This document shows, piece by piece, positions 1-8,990 of a stretch of DNA of 64,000 bases. The position numbers were made by a program, and so were the translations under genes. Source of the stretch: Leptospira sp. GIMC2001 (GTDB lineage: Bacteria; Spirochaetota; Leptospiria; Leptospirales; Leptospiraceae); contig NZ_CP115468.1 of NCBI RefSeq assembly GCF_028462125.1, positions 3,403,559-3,467,558 of the forward strand, given 5' to 3'. The notes below the pieces were generated by a model. The model saw only the letters and a list, made by a program, of their open reading frames with translations. It made no database searches and was not told where the DNA came from. Numbering within the stretch: position 1 is the first letter of the stretch; each line of letters opens with the position of its first letter.

Positions 1-444
1 TAACTCAAATCTTGCGGTCTGCTTCACTCCTAGTAAGTTCACTGAGATCAATAATAAAAAGAATACGAAACTCGCTATCATAGGATTTATTGATGGAATT
101 AGAAAATGAAAGTATCCTCCCAAAGCTGATGCGATAGCTGGCGGTGCCAGAACGAATTCTACCAATGTAAAAAATCCGGCAAAGAACCCACCCCAAGGAC
201 CAAACGCATGGTAGGCATATGCTGAGGGACCGCCAGAATGCGGAATAGAAGCTGCAAGCTCTGTAAAACTCAAAGAAAAAACTGCATAAAATATCGCTAC
301 AAAACTAACTGCAGCAAAAAATTCCCAGAAATTTGCATGAACCCATCCATAGTTCCATCCGAAGTAATCACCCGAAATTACTAACCCAACTGAAATTCCC
401 CATAGATGAATCGGTCCCAAAGTTTTCTTAAGTTTCGTTGCCAT
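1..444 (-). CDS. APC-family permease, ethanolamine-permease type (partial, N-terminal 148 aa)
   Basis: The frame starts at an ATG (444-442) and stays open to the window edge, so the C-terminal two thirds of an integral membrane transporter are missing. The translation opens MATKLKKTLGPIHLWGIS and continues with the glycine-rich first helix (GLVISGDYFGWNYGW), a motif I associate with ethanolamine permeases of the amino acid-polyamine-organocation family. The stretch ELAASIPHSGGPSAYA is the conserved APC helix 2-3 region. At least four hydrophobic segments are visible. The protein would import a small amine or amino acid across the inner membrane. A cupin gene diverges from it 30 bp away. Ethanolamine as substrate is inference from the motif and the neighbour. 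Confidence 0.8.
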   Translation of the reverse strand, partial: MATKLKKTLGPIHLWGISVGLVISGDYFGWNYGWVHANFWEFFAAVSFVAIFYAVFSLSFTELAASIPHSGGPSAYAYHAFGPWGGFFAGFFTLVEFVLAPPAIASALGGYFHFLIPSINPMIASFVFFLLLISVNLLGVKQTARFEL

Positions 445-457
445 TGATTCAATCAAT
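443..457. promoter_or_regulatory. 15-bp palindrome between divergent permease and cupin genes
   Basis: The sequence ATTGATT-C-AATCAAT is a perfect 7-bp inverted repeat around one central base. It overlaps the permease start codon and fills half of the 30-bp gap to the cupin start. A symmetric site in so short a divergent gap would suit a regulator controlling both genes. That role is inferred from symmetry and position only. Confidence 0.35.
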
Positions 458-474
458 CCTTATGTCTAACATTT

Positions 475-843
475 GTGACCAATACTAATTACATCCATCA
501 AAAAAACCCAATTAAAATTCCCGTACCAGATCTAAAATTGATTGAAGAACATTTTGGCAATGTGGCAACTTCGAATTCTGAAATAAGCATTGCACATATG
601 ATTGCACCCCCAGGTTGGTCTGAGCCTCACCAAACACCAGAATTCGATGAATACACTTTGATGGTGAGAGGCAAGAAATTGCTAGAAATTGATGGAGAGA
701 GAATTGAATTGTCAGCTGGACAATCTCTATTGATCAAAAAAGGAGTTCGTGTTCGCTATTCGAATCCATTTGAAGAGGAAGCAGAATACTGGGCTATTTG
801 CACGCCGGCCTTCCATCCTAATCGCGTGCATCGCGAAGATTAA
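475..843 (+). CDS. Cupin-domain protein
   Basis: A 122-residue single-domain cupin with a small beta-barrel fold. The segment PGWSEPHQTPEFDEYTLMV holds the first cupin motif, with metal-ligand-like His and Glu residues. The second half (SAGQSLLIKKGVRVRYSNP) follows the usual glycine-proline pattern of motif 2. The only reasonable start in frame is GTG at 475; the ATG at 462 is out of frame and reads only eight codons. The length fits stand-alone cupins of this type. It diverges from an ethanolamine-type permease, so a role in sensing or handling the same compound is possible but inferred. It could be an enzyme or a ligand-binding protein. Confidence 0.75.
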   Translation: MTNTNYIHQKNPIKIPVPDLKLIEEHFGNVATSNSEISIAHMIAPPGWSEPHQTPEFDEYTLMVRGKKLLEIDGERIELSAGQSLLIKKGVRVRYSNPFEEEAEYWAICTPAFHPNRVHRED

Positions 844-849
844 AGTAAA

Positions 850-1248
850 TTATTTTTGTACAATTACTTTAGCAGCATTTTCAAGATCTTTTAGTCCGCC
901 CGCATTGATTACATCTTTGTAACCGAATCTTAGAAGTATATCTCTTGCGGATGCACTTCTTCCACCTGACGCGCAGTAGACTACAATACATTTATCCTTG
1001 GGAATTTCTGACAATCTTGTTGAGACTGCGTCTAAAGGAATGTTTACCGAATTGGGATAAGATCCTGAGTTGTATTCTGATACGGTACGAACATCCAATA
1101 CAAAAGCACCATTCTTTATTTGTTCAATTCCTTCCAATGCTGCTTGACTTGCACCCAACTTGACTGGTCTTGAACCGAATCTCATTACAAGAAAAATTGT
1201 AGAGACCACAAGAGTGATCACCATGATTGCAATTCCCATTTTTTTCAT
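850..1248 (-). CDS. Membrane-anchored rhodanese-domain protein
   Basis: 132 residues. An N-terminal hydrophobic segment (residues about 5-22) anchors or exports the protein, followed by one rhodanese domain (about 35-130). Recognisable elements are FVLDVRTVSEYNSGSYPNSVNIP and the active-site loop VVYCASGGRSASA, in which the Cys is the expected persulfide carrier. The C-terminal YKDVINAGGL motif is also typical. Rhodaneses of this size move sulfane sulfur or act in redox homeostasis outside the cytoplasm. Its 3' end converges on the cupin gene seven bases away. The substrate cannot be told from sequence. Confidence 0.85.
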   Translation of the reverse strand: MKKMGIAIMVITLVVSTIFLVMRFGSRPVKLGASQAALEGIEQIKNGAFVLDVRTVSEYNSGSYPNSVNIPLDAVSTRLSEIPKDKCIVVYCASGGRSASARDILLRFGYKDVINAGGLKDLENAAKVIVQK

Positions 1249-1272
1249 CCACCTAACCTATATGATTGTAAA

Positions 1273-2367
1273 TTATTTCTTTGTGTTATATGATCGAATT
1301 ACATTTTCAAAAATGTAATCAGTATAGTCTCGATAGCATTGAGGAGCCATATGTCCAGAATCTGAAAACAGATCACAGTTATAATTCGGATCTTCATTCA
1401 TATTCCAAAAATCAACAGATTTGTCTTTTTGAAATTCTATCACAACAGGCATCCATTTATCATAAACTGTACCTTTTTTGTCTCCGACAATGTTCACCAC
1501 ATCATTTTTTATATGGCCATAATAAGGACGAGATAGCCTAACCCATATCGCAGCATGCGGGATTTGCATTCTTTTCAAGATGTCGTAACTTCCATCCAGA
1601 AAATACTTAGGAAATTCAGTATATTGAAACGGAACAAGATAGGAATGAAAATCACCTCGAGCTGATTTCTTGAGCATTTCTGCGGGCATCACACCACCGA
1701 AACTTCCCGGAGTCTGCGCACTTCCCCTGCCCTCTCGCAAACTTAGCTTGAGGCCATCCCTTAGATTACGGAAGGCATATAAAATTGCGAAGTCGTCTTT
1801 TATACGATCCAAAATAGTTGCGAGTTTCGGACGATAGTGATAGGTTTTGAACATGCGCTTAGCAAGCAATGTGGAAATTTGTGAAGTCGAGTATTGATCA
1901 AAATGCCTAAATACAAAAAATATGGACAATCCGTTCGTTAATACATCATCTAAACTTATAACAGCCGCTTTGTTATATGCTTCTACAGACTGATCCATGA
2001 GAACAAAATCCGGTTTTACATTTTCCTTCTCGAATCGCTCCAGCCAAAACAAAGCATAGTCAGGAGTTCCTCCAGGAACAGAAAAATTAAATAGTGTCCA
2101 ACCTTTGTATTTCTCTTCAATATATTTATTCTCAAAAAGTAAAGCACGTGATGTTCCAAAATAAACCAATACTTTATTGCGATCTTTACTAGATAAATAA
2201 ACTTTTAGATCATCATAGAGTTCTTCTTTCTGGATATAATTGATCTCAGACATTGTTTTGGAAAAATAAGTCTGAATTCTCTCGGACAAAAGAATCTTAT
2301 CAATGGTAAAAGCTATTGCAATTACAAGAAATGGAACTAGCAAAAATTTATTTTTATAAATATCCAT
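1273..2367 (-). CDS. DUF1574-family SGNH-like protein (likely O-acetylation partner)
   Basis: 364 residues with one N-terminal membrane anchor (about 8-24) and a large extracytoplasmic domain. YFGTSRALLF near residue 70 resembles block I of SGNH hydrolases (Ser in a G-x-S turn), and SDSGHMAPQCY near the C-terminus matches the D-x-x-H block with the catalytic Asp and His. I recognise the layout as the DUF1574 family expanded in Leptospira. It lies two bases downstream of the MBOAT gene, so the two are almost certainly co-transcribed. MBOAT plus SGNH pairs move acetyl groups onto extracellular polysaccharide, as in the alginate AlgI/AlgJ/AlgX arrangement. The acceptor is unknown. Confidence 0.75.
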   Translation of the reverse strand: MDIYKNKFLLVPFLVIAIAFTIDKILLSERIQTYFSKTMSEINYIQKEELYDDLKVYLSSKDRNKVLVYFGTSRALLFENKYIEEKYKGWTLFNFSVPGGTPDYALFWLERFEKENVKPDFVLMDQSVEAYNKAAVISLDDVLTNGLSIFFVFRHFDQYSTSQISTLLAKRMFKTYHYRPKLATILDRIKDDFAILYAFRNLRDGLKLSLREGRGSAQTPGSFGGVMPAEMLKKSARGDFHSYLVPFQYTEFPKYFLDGSYDILKRMQIPHAAIWVRLSRPYYGHIKNDVVNIVGDKKGTVYDKWMPVVIEFQKDKSVDFWNMNEDPNYNCDLFSDSGHMAPQCYRDYTDYIFENVIRSYNTKK

Positions 2368-2369
2368 AA

Positions 2370-3851
2370 TTAAAATTTGAAATAAATGAATTCCCCTCCA
2401 TCCTGAGATAAGGTCGCTAGAAGAAAAATTGTTATCACTCCAAGTGTGGGCATGAGATAACTATCATGCTTTCTAAATCGATCTAAGAGATTGGGAAAAT
2501 ACTGGATCACATGAAAAATCACAAGTGCAATAAACATGTAGGAAACTCTTTCTAAATTGGCAATTTCTTCCATGCGAAAAATTTCTTTGCCACCAGTTAA
2601 TTCGGCTAGATCAACCATCCAACCAGCATTTTGCTGAAATAATTTATCAACTAGCAATTGCTTCGAATGCAGAAAAAGTCCTTTAAACAAAACTACCATT
2701 GATTCAGCACTATTGGATCGAAACATAAGTCCACTAATTGAAAAGAGTATAAAAACGATAAAACCCTTTATCACTTTTAAAGGTAAGCTCTTCTGCGGAG
2801 TAAGAGGTAGTCCGTATTTATCCTCCAATGCACGTTCCGATGCGAGAATAACTCCCCAATAAAATCCCCAGACAACAAAGGTATAATCTGCACCATGCCA
2901 GATTCCACCAATCGTCATTGTAATAATCAAATTAAAATATCCCCGCCACTCCGATACACGAGAGCCACCTAACGGAATATATATGTATTCACGAAGCCAG
3001 AAAGATAGAGTAATATGCCAACGACGCCATAGTTCTCGACCGGATGTTGCGAAAAACGGAGCCTTAAAATTCTCCGGAATTTCAAAACCGAGGAATAGAG
3101 CAACTGATCTTGCCATATCGGTTAAACCAGAAAAGTCACAGAACACTTGAATAGAATAGCATATACCAGCCATAAATAAAGAGAAAGAATCATAGATACC
3201 AGGATCTGCAAAAATCGGCGATACTGTTGAAGACATCGGATCTGCGACTAGAACTTTTTTGATGAGCCCACTCATCATCAAATAGCCAGCTCTATACATT
3301 TTTTCTCGATCAGGAGAGAGCTTGTCTAAGTTGGGGAAAAATTCCTTGATCCTCATAATCGGACCTGCGATCAAAACAGGAAAGAAAACTACGAATAAAT
3401 AGTAATCTAAAATAGGGATCGTTGTTTCTGGTGGAGTACGTTTTGTATCCACAGCTGCAGCAATCATTTGAAAAGAATAAAAACTAATTGCCATAGGAAG
3501 TGCAATATGTACTATGTTAGGGATTTCTTGAAAGAATGGATAACCGGTTGCATCAGCCAGAATCTGATTCACAAAGTAAAAGTATTTGAAAAAGGCTAAA
3601 TTGAGAATATTCAGTAAAACTGCTATAGTTACTGGCCATTTCCTATCAGGTTTAGAAATAATTGCCCGATATAGAATGTAATTCAATCCAACGATTGACA
3701 ATAAATGAATGGCAAATGAGAGTGAGAATAACGAATAGAAAACGATTCCAGCGATTAGAAGAAATTTCTTTCTGAACGTAGATGGAACCGACCAGTATAT
3801 TAAATATACAAACGCAAAGAAGAATAAGAAAGGAATCGAATTGAAAAGCAT
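2370..3851 (-). CDS. MBOAT-family membrane O-acyltransferase (AlgI-like)
   Basis: A polytopic inner-membrane protein with about ten hydrophobic segments. The MBOAT signature is clear: FPVLIAGPIMR, FWRRWH-like RELWRRWHITLSFWLREYIYIPLGG, and the catalytic-histidine segment GGIWHGADYTFVVWG. AlgI-type enzymes pass acetyl groups across the membrane to a periplasmic transferase. I chose the ATG at 3851 (MLFNSIPFLFFF), the usual beginning of this family; an upstream in-frame ATG at 3905 would add 18 polar residues. The downstream DUF1574 gene is the likely periplasmic partner. The family call is firm, the substrate is not. Confidence 0.88.
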   Translation of the reverse strand: MLFNSIPFLFFFAFVYLIYWSVPSTFRKKFLLIAGIVFYSLFSLSFAIHLLSIVGLNYILYRAIISKPDRKWPVTIAVLLNILNLAFFKYFYFVNQILADATGYPFFQEIPNIVHIALPMAISFYSFQMIAAAVDTKRTPPETTIPILDYYLFVVFFPVLIAGPIMRIKEFFPNLDKLSPDREKMYRAGYLMMSGLIKKVLVADPMSSTVSPIFADPGIYDSFSLFMAGICYSIQVFCDFSGLTDMARSVALFLGFEIPENFKAPFFATSGRELWRRWHITLSFWLREYIYIPLGGSRVSEWRGYFNLIITMTIGGIWHGADYTFVVWGFYWGVILASERALEDKYGLPLTPQKSLPLKVIKGFIVFILFSISGLMFRSNSAESMVVLFKGLFLHSKQLLVDKLFQQNAGWMVDLAELTGGKEIFRMEEIANLERVSYMFIALVIFHVIQYFPNLLDRFRKHDSYLMPTLGVITIFLLATLSQDGGEFIYFKF

Positions 3852-3953
3852 TTCAAACCGTAAAAACTGTTTAGAATACAATTTCGCCTTCGCTATTATT
3901 GTCAATTACATATGCAATATTTGTAAAAAATGAGGAATTGGAGTGTCAATTTT

Positions 3954-4757
3954 ATGTGGCAAGAAATTGTAAAATATCAACTTAAGTTGATCATCATTTT
4001 GTTATTATTATTTAGTGTTTTCTCAATCAACAGTATTGAAAAGCCACCTGGCTCCAAAACCATTGTGGTAAAAAAAGGTGAGACACTTTCTTATATTGCT
4101 AAGACCCATCTTTCGAATCCAAGCCGCTGGAAAGAGTTACTCAAATACAACAATATTCCCAACCCGAACTTAATCATTCCGGGTCTTGAGCTGGTCATTC
4201 CAGCCCATTTAGGCAAAGCTCCAATCGCTTTTGCCAATTTTCTTCTGGGAAAGGTAGACTGGAGAGCAGCTGAAGGTTCTCAAGAATGGAAACCACTCAA
4301 ACGAGAACATGGCCTATTTCCTTTGGATACAGTTCGTACGCTCGATAAGGCTAAAGCCGATTTGAGTATCGAAGGAACCGGAACTGTAAGATTGAATGAA
4401 AATAGTCTTCTGCAGATCAATTCACTAAAAGACGAAAAATCCCCACCTTCTGTCTATTTAAGAAAAGGTAGCCTTGATTCTTTCATAAGCAAATTAATAA
4501 CAACTGATTCACAGAAACCAGCAGAAAGGTTACAAGTTGTAACTGCTAGTTCTGTAGCAGGCGTTAGGGGAACGGAATTTCGCGTTGAGATTGGTGATAA
4601 AGATAGCTCTACCATTTCATGTTTTGATGGCTTGGTTACTGTCTCCGCTCAGAATAAGACAGTGGAAGTTCCCAAAGGTTATGCAACCTATGTCGAGATG
4701 GGTAAAGCACCCGTCGAGCCGTTCCAAATTCCAAAATCTCCGAAGGTAGAAAAATAA
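3954..4757 (+). CDS. LysM plus FecR domain envelope protein
   Basis: About 267 residues. An N-terminal hydrophobic segment (about 10-25) is followed by a LysM peptidoglycan-binding domain (about 36-83; VVKKGETLSYIAK ... LIIPGLELVIP) and then a FecR domain (about 120-255) with SVAGVRGTEFRVEIG as its most conserved strand. The protein should sit in the periplasm bound to peptidoglycan. I prefer the ATG at 3954 because GGAG lies ten bases upstream; the in-frame ATG at 3930 has no Shine-Dalgarno. No FecI-type sigma factor is nearby. Instead the gene runs by one-base overlap into an OmpL47-repeat gene and then a SpoIIE phosphatase. Confidence 0.8.
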   Translation: MWQEIVKYQLKLIIILLLLFSVFSINSIEKPPGSKTIVVKKGETLSYIAKTHLSNPSRWKELLKYNNIPNPNLIIPGLELVIPAHLGKAPIAFANFLLGKVDWRAAEGSQEWKPLKREHGLFPLDTVRTLDKAKADLSIEGTGTVRLNENSLLQINSLKDEKSPPSVYLRKGSLDSFISKLITTDSQKPAERLQVVTASSVAGVRGTEFRVEIGDKDSSTISCFDGLVTVSAQNKTVEVPKGYATYVEMGKAPVEPFQIPKSPKVEK

Positions 4758-5671
4758 TGTCTAGAGCGAGAATATTAGTATTTGGATTACTATTCTTTGC
4801 TTTATACTCAGTTGTCATCGCTGAGACTGCATTTCAGATTACTACCGATTCTGAACCTGACAGTCATCATGAAATTGAATTTTTAAAATCACAAACCGAT
4901 GATAAAAATTCTGAAATATTAAAATTCAAAAGCAATCAATTCAAATCTCCAGTCAACAAGGAATATCCTTACTTTAGAGTTAGAAGAGTTGGTCAATATG
5001 ATGCTATGGGGTTTTGGTCGGATATCTATTCTACCAAGGATTTTATAGGGTCAGAATCTGCAAAAAAGATTATAGAAACCGCTCCGCCGCAATTCAGTAA
5101 AGGAGAGGATGTATTCATTGTTATAGAAGAGAAAGGCAAAAAGCTGTATTATTTAAATGGTGACAAAGTAGGAATTGCGGTTTCTTCAACGGATGAAGGC
5201 AAAACAAAAACCTATTACAGATTGAATGGTGGTGAATGGAATATCTATTCTAAAGAAGGACTCCGGTTTATTCAAGATGGTGAATACCAGATGGACTATT
5301 ATTCTGAAGATCGGATTGGTAATCGAGAATCAGCTAAATCCGTTACATTTATTGTAGATATTAAACCTCCTGAATCTCAGATCAAAATAGTAAATGATGA
5401 TCCGATTGGTGCTGAAGCAACAGGATTTATATCTGCTAGGTCATTAGTGCAAATCGATAGAATCGATGAAGTAAGTGGAATAGAAAAATCATTTTATAAA
5501 TTTCTATGCAATGGTGGAAAATCAAGCGATTATAGAGAATACGAAAAGGCATTTGTGATCACAGAACCAATCAATTTCTGCAAATCAGGTTTCCAAATTC
5601 AATATTTTTCTGTGGATAAGGTAGGGAATCGTGAGGACGCTAAGACTTATTTGTTTTCCTACCAGCCGTAA
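4757..5671 (+). CDS. OmpL47-type repeat envelope protein
   Basis: 304 residues with a signal peptide (about 1-22). The mature part carries two copies of an Ig-like repeat: residues about 130-195, ending EDRIGNRESAKSVTF, and about 215-304, ending VDKVGNREDAKTYLF. The shared D-x-x-GNRE-x-AK strand makes the repeat obvious. This pattern is what is annotated as OmpL47-type domain in Leptospira; despite the name the fold is probably Ig-like rather than a barrel. The start codon overlaps the stop of the LysM-FecR gene (TAATG), so the two are translationally coupled. The ligand and exact location (periplasm or surface) are unknown. Confidence 0.7.
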   Translation: MSRARILVFGLLFFALYSVVIAETAFQITTDSEPDSHHEIEFLKSQTDDKNSEILKFKSNQFKSPVNKEYPYFRVRRVGQYDAMGFWSDIYSTKDFIGSESAKKIIETAPPQFSKGEDVFIVIEEKGKKLYYLNGDKVGIAVSSTDEGKTKTYYRLNGGEWNIYSKEGLRFIQDGEYQMDYYSEDRIGNRESAKSVTFIVDIKPPESQIKIVNDDPIGAEATGFISARSLVQIDRIDEVSGIEKSFYKFLCNGGKSSDYREYEKAFVITEPINFCKSGFQIQYFSVDKVGNREDAKTYLFSYQP

Positions 5672-5683
5672 GCAGTATTAGAA

Positions 5684-7492
5684 ATGGTTTTTGGTCAATT
5701 GATTAAAATTAAAAAGAAAACATCTGATTTCATCTTCTATTTTATATTATTCAATTCTCTACTAACAATTCCAATTTCCATTTTTGCACTTTTTTTATTC
5801 AGTAACTATCATACTACTTTAGTAGAAAATTCACAAGAACTACTTTTAGCTAAGGCAAAGGCTGTTGCAGCAAGCCTTGAGAACTCGATCAAAGACAGAG
5901 TATACCCGAGCAATAAAGCAAAAGAATTCATCAATGTTAAAATCCAACCGCAAGGTAAAATTTTCAATCAGCAAACATTTCAGTTAATTCGAAACAACGA
6001 TAGAATTGAATTCGAGTATCTTAGAGAGAACAACAGTCAATTGGAAATCTGGAGATTCAATGGAGAATTCTTAGTCGATAAATTGTTGGATTCTGAACAT
6101 ATAACCAATCAAGAGACAGTTTTTGTTCAGAATCAGTTTAATACTGTAGGAATTTCAAGCCTAATAGAAGAGGACTTTCAAATCAGTCCGAATTGGCAGA
6201 AAATTATACTAACAGCTGATACATTCGGACTTATGTCTTTATTTAGCAAAGAAAGTAAAGGTTTTTTCGTTGTCTCATCCAAGATGCCTACATTGCCCTT
6301 TAATGTAATCTTACTTCGCTCAAGAAATGATATTTCCAATTCTGTTTTGCAGGGATTGATAAAACTTGCCTTGAGTTTCTTATTGATAATAACCCTTGTA
6401 TCAACAATCTCTTTCTTCTTTGCAAAAAATATTGACAATACAAGAAGCGAACAACGTAAACTCTATTCATTTGTAAACAATCTACCTATCGGTGCGATTC
6501 TTGTAGACAAAGAACTCAATCCATTAATATCGAATATTATAATAGAATCTATTCAGAGAGATGAAAAAGATTTCTGGAATCAAGTGATTCGTGAAGCACA
6601 ATTTCGAATTCAAAATTCCAAATCCAATATTCTGAAGCAGGTATGGGAGATTCAAAATGAGAAAACTTGGGAGATTACACTATCGCCTTGGTATGGAGAT
6701 CTTGATATCGCCGAGGGTTATTCTTTTATATTAAGAGATTTAACTGCAAAAAAAATCATGTTCGAACATGAGATGCAGATGGCGAAAGCAATCCAAGAAG
6801 AATATCTACCCAATGATGAAGAAACATTTGAAGGATTGAGTTTCAAAGTATATTATAAGCCATACTATCAGGTTGGTGGAGACTATTATGATTTTATCCA
6901 ACTGGATCGGAATCGTTATTTGTTTGTTATGGCAGATGTGATTGGACATGGTTTGCAAGCAGCAATGATGATGACAGTTGTAAAAGTTTTATTTTTGCAG
7001 ATTACTGCTACCCATAATGATCCGAAAGATATTTTGATTCAACTCAGCCATAGCATCAAAACAAGTCTACCTCCTGGCAAAGCGATTGTCCCTCTCCATT
7101 TCTTGATTATTGATACATCGTCAAAGGTAATCGAATATGCAAATGCTGGACATCCAGGTTTGATCTATCAGGAATTTTCTAATCCTGAATTATTAGAAAG
7201 TTATGATACTCTAAATCCAGTAATTGGATTTATGCCATTCACGAATCCGAAAATTGTCTCTTTCAAATACGAATCCAAATCAAGATTCTTTTTATATACT
7301 GATGGCCTCATGGATGTTAGAAATTCTCATTTTGAATCATTCTCAATTAATAGAATCGAAAAATTTCTAAAAGAGAATTGTCACCTAAATCCTGAGGTCC
7401 TATCTAAAGAGCTTGAAAATGAACTTATTAATTTTGCTGATGGAGAGAAATTCCCCGATGATATTACTTGGTTCGTAATTGATACAGAATAA
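5684..7492 (+). CDS. Membrane SpoIIE-type PP2C serine phosphatase
   Basis: 602 residues. Two transmembrane helices (about 15-40 and 220-245) bracket a periplasmic sensor region of about 180 residues. A short PAS-like segment (about 260-350) follows, then a PP2C/SpoIIE domain (about 380-600). Metal-binding aspartates are seen in VGGDYYDFIQLD, MADVIGHGLQAAM and YTDGLMDVRN, so the enzyme looks intact. Such phosphatases dephosphorylate STAS-domain anti-anti-sigma proteins. The gene sits 12 bases after the OmpL47-repeat gene and probably shares its operon, which suggests it receives an envelope signal. A STAS protein is encoded at 50830-51159, but pairing with this phosphatase is not shown. Confidence 0.85.
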   Translation: MVFGQLIKIKKKTSDFIFYFILFNSLLTIPISIFALFLFSNYHTTLVENSQELLLAKAKAVAASLENSIKDRVYPSNKAKEFINVKIQPQGKIFNQQTFQLIRNNDRIEFEYLRENNSQLEIWRFNGEFLVDKLLDSEHITNQETVFVQNQFNTVGISSLIEEDFQISPNWQKIILTADTFGLMSLFSKESKGFFVVSSKMPTLPFNVILLRSRNDISNSVLQGLIKLALSFLLIITLVSTISFFFAKNIDNTRSEQRKLYSFVNNLPIGAILVDKELNPLISNIIIESIQRDEKDFWNQVIREAQFRIQNSKSNILKQVWEIQNEKTWEITLSPWYGDLDIAEGYSFILRDLTAKKIMFEHEMQMAKAIQEEYLPNDEETFEGLSFKVYYKPYYQVGGDYYDFIQLDRNRYLFVMADVIGHGLQAAMMMTVVKVLFLQITATHNDPKDILIQLSHSIKTSLPPGKAIVPLHFLIIDTSSKVIEYANAGHPGLIYQEFSNPELLESYDTLNPVIGFMPFTNPKIVSFKYESKSRFFLYTDGLMDVRNSHFESFSINRIEKFLKENCHLNPEVLSKELENELINFADGEKFPDDITWFVIDTE

Positions 7493-7580
7493 CCGAAACA
7501 AAACAAAGCTTGGTAAATGATGGATTTGTAATTGATTGAATATCAAGAACAATTGAATTGAATTATATTGAATTGCTTGC

Positions 7581-8990
7581 CTATTTACCAACACAGAAAA
7601 CTGAAAATATACGACCTAACACTTCTTCATTGGATACAATTCCATTGATCTGCCCTACTTGCAATACGGCTTCATCAATTTCTTGAACTACAATTTCTGC
7701 AGGTGCCTGATTGATAATTAAATCATTTGCTCGACTAAGAGCTGATACTATCTGTTGGAAATGGTATTTATGTCGATCTTCTAGCATCACATATTCTTCG
7801 GTTAAACTTGAATCAGACAAACGCTCTTCTATCAAACGAATCAGCTGGTCTACACCTTGTCCTGTTTTACAAGATAGTTCAATGATACCATTTAGATTGC
7901 CATTATCAACTAATATTAACTTCAATCGTTCAAAGAGATTTTCTTCTTTCCAGGAAGTATGAGAAATATCTACTTTATTGATTACCAATATAGATGAGGT
8001 AAGATACAAACGATTCGTTTCCATCCATTGATCAAGATTCATTGGCTTAGATGAATCCAAAATAAACAGCTTCAGGTTTGCATTTTCTGCTTCGCGGAGA
8101 CTTTGATTGATCCCTAACTTTTCTATAGAATCATTGGTTTCACGAATTCCCGCAGTATCTACGAGCTGTATGGGAATTCCAGAAATGCTCATATCCTCAG
8201 ATATATAATCTCGAGTCGTACCTGGAATATCGGAAATAATGGAACGATCTTGACCAAGCAGCTGGTTCATCAGACTCGACTTACCAACATTAGGTTCACC
8301 GAACAAAACGACTCTTGATTTAGATATCAAGTTGTCCGCTTTGGATGACTTGACTAGAATATTCGAACAAAGTGTCTGGATTTTGACAATTCGTTCCCTT
8401 CTTTCTTCTAGTGATTCAAATGTAAGGTCTTCGGTCGAGAAATCAATTTCCGCTTCACATTCTGCCTTAATTCCAATCAATTCACTTCGCAATCTCGATG
8501 TTAGTTTATGTAGGTCTCCAAATAAATTCTTTTGTGATAGTTCTAATTCGAATCTTGATCTAGAATGGATAAGTCTACCGATTGCTTCTGCCTCAGTCAG
8601 ATCCATTTTTCCATTTAGAAAAGCCCTTTTCGTAAATTCACCGGGTGCAGCAGGACGAATTCCTTCGGTGACAAAAAGATCAATGACTTGCCGCAATAGA
8701 ATTGGATTGCCGTGAAAGTGGAACTCAGCTACATCCTCACCTGTGAACGAATTAGGATTCGGGTAAAATGTATAAATAATTTTGTCTATGAGAACTGAAT
8801 CATTTCGGAATTCACAAAACAGTGATTGCCTAGATGATTTGCGAATTCGTTCTTGTGTGAGTGGAGAGTTATTGTAGTAAAGAAATTGGGATGAAATGGT
8901 AAGAGTTGCAGGACCTGAGATTCGAACGATTCCTATGGCTCCCATTCCAGGAGCCGTAGAAATGGCAGTGATTGTATCACTGATTTTCAT
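7581..8990 (-). CDS. mnmE: tRNA modification GTPase MnmE
   Basis: 469 residues, the normal length. The N-terminal tetrahydrofolate-binding domain begins [19 protein letters not shown]. The G domain (about 220-380) shows [10 protein letters not shown] (Walker A), DIPGTTRD (switch I), DTAGIRE (G3) and NKVD (G4). The protein ends FCVGK, the conserved C-x-GK tail with the essential cysteine. With MnmG it installs the C5 carboxymethylaminomethyl group on wobble uridine of tRNA. It is the last gene of the rpmH operon, its ATG overlapping the jag stop by four bases. Confidence 0.97.
   Translation of the reverse strand: MKISDTITAISTAPGMGAIGIVRISGPATLTISSQFLYYNNSPLTQERIRKSSRQSLFCEFRNDSVLIDKIIYTFYPNPNSFTGEDVAEFHFHGNPILLRQVIDLFVTEGIRPAAPGEFTKRAFLNGKMDLTEAEAIGRLIHSRSRFELELSQKNLFGDLHKLTSRLRSELIGIKAECEAEIDFSTEDLTFESLEERRERIVKIQTLCSNILVKSSKADNLISKSRVVLFGEPNVGKSSLMNQLLGQDRSIISDIPGTTRDYISEDMSISGIPIQLVDTAGIRETNDSIEKLGINQSLREAENANLKLFILDSSKPMNLDQWMETNRLYLTSSILVINKVDISHTSWKEENLFERLKLILVDNGNLNGIIELSCKTGQGVDQLIRLIEERLSDSSLTEEYVMLEDRHKYHFQQIVSALSRANDLIINQAPAEIVVQEIDEAVLQVGQINGIVSNEEVLGRIFSVFCVGK

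Noticed and set aside
5..196. A 63-residue minus-strand reading frame at the window start
   Set aside because: It lies in another frame inside the permease, whose frame is open from 444 to the edge and has clear APC motifs.
945..1163. Plus-strand frame over the rhodanese gene
   Set aside because: Shadow frame with no domain; the minus-strand rhodanese has its full active-site loop.
3852..3905. N-terminal extension of the MBOAT protein
   Set aside because: The 18 extra residues are polar and the family typically begins at MLFNSIPF.
7510..7591. TTGGTAAAT / ATTTACCAA inverted pair between convergent genes
   Set aside because: Arms are 64 bases apart and one arm encodes the mnmE C-terminus; likely chance.
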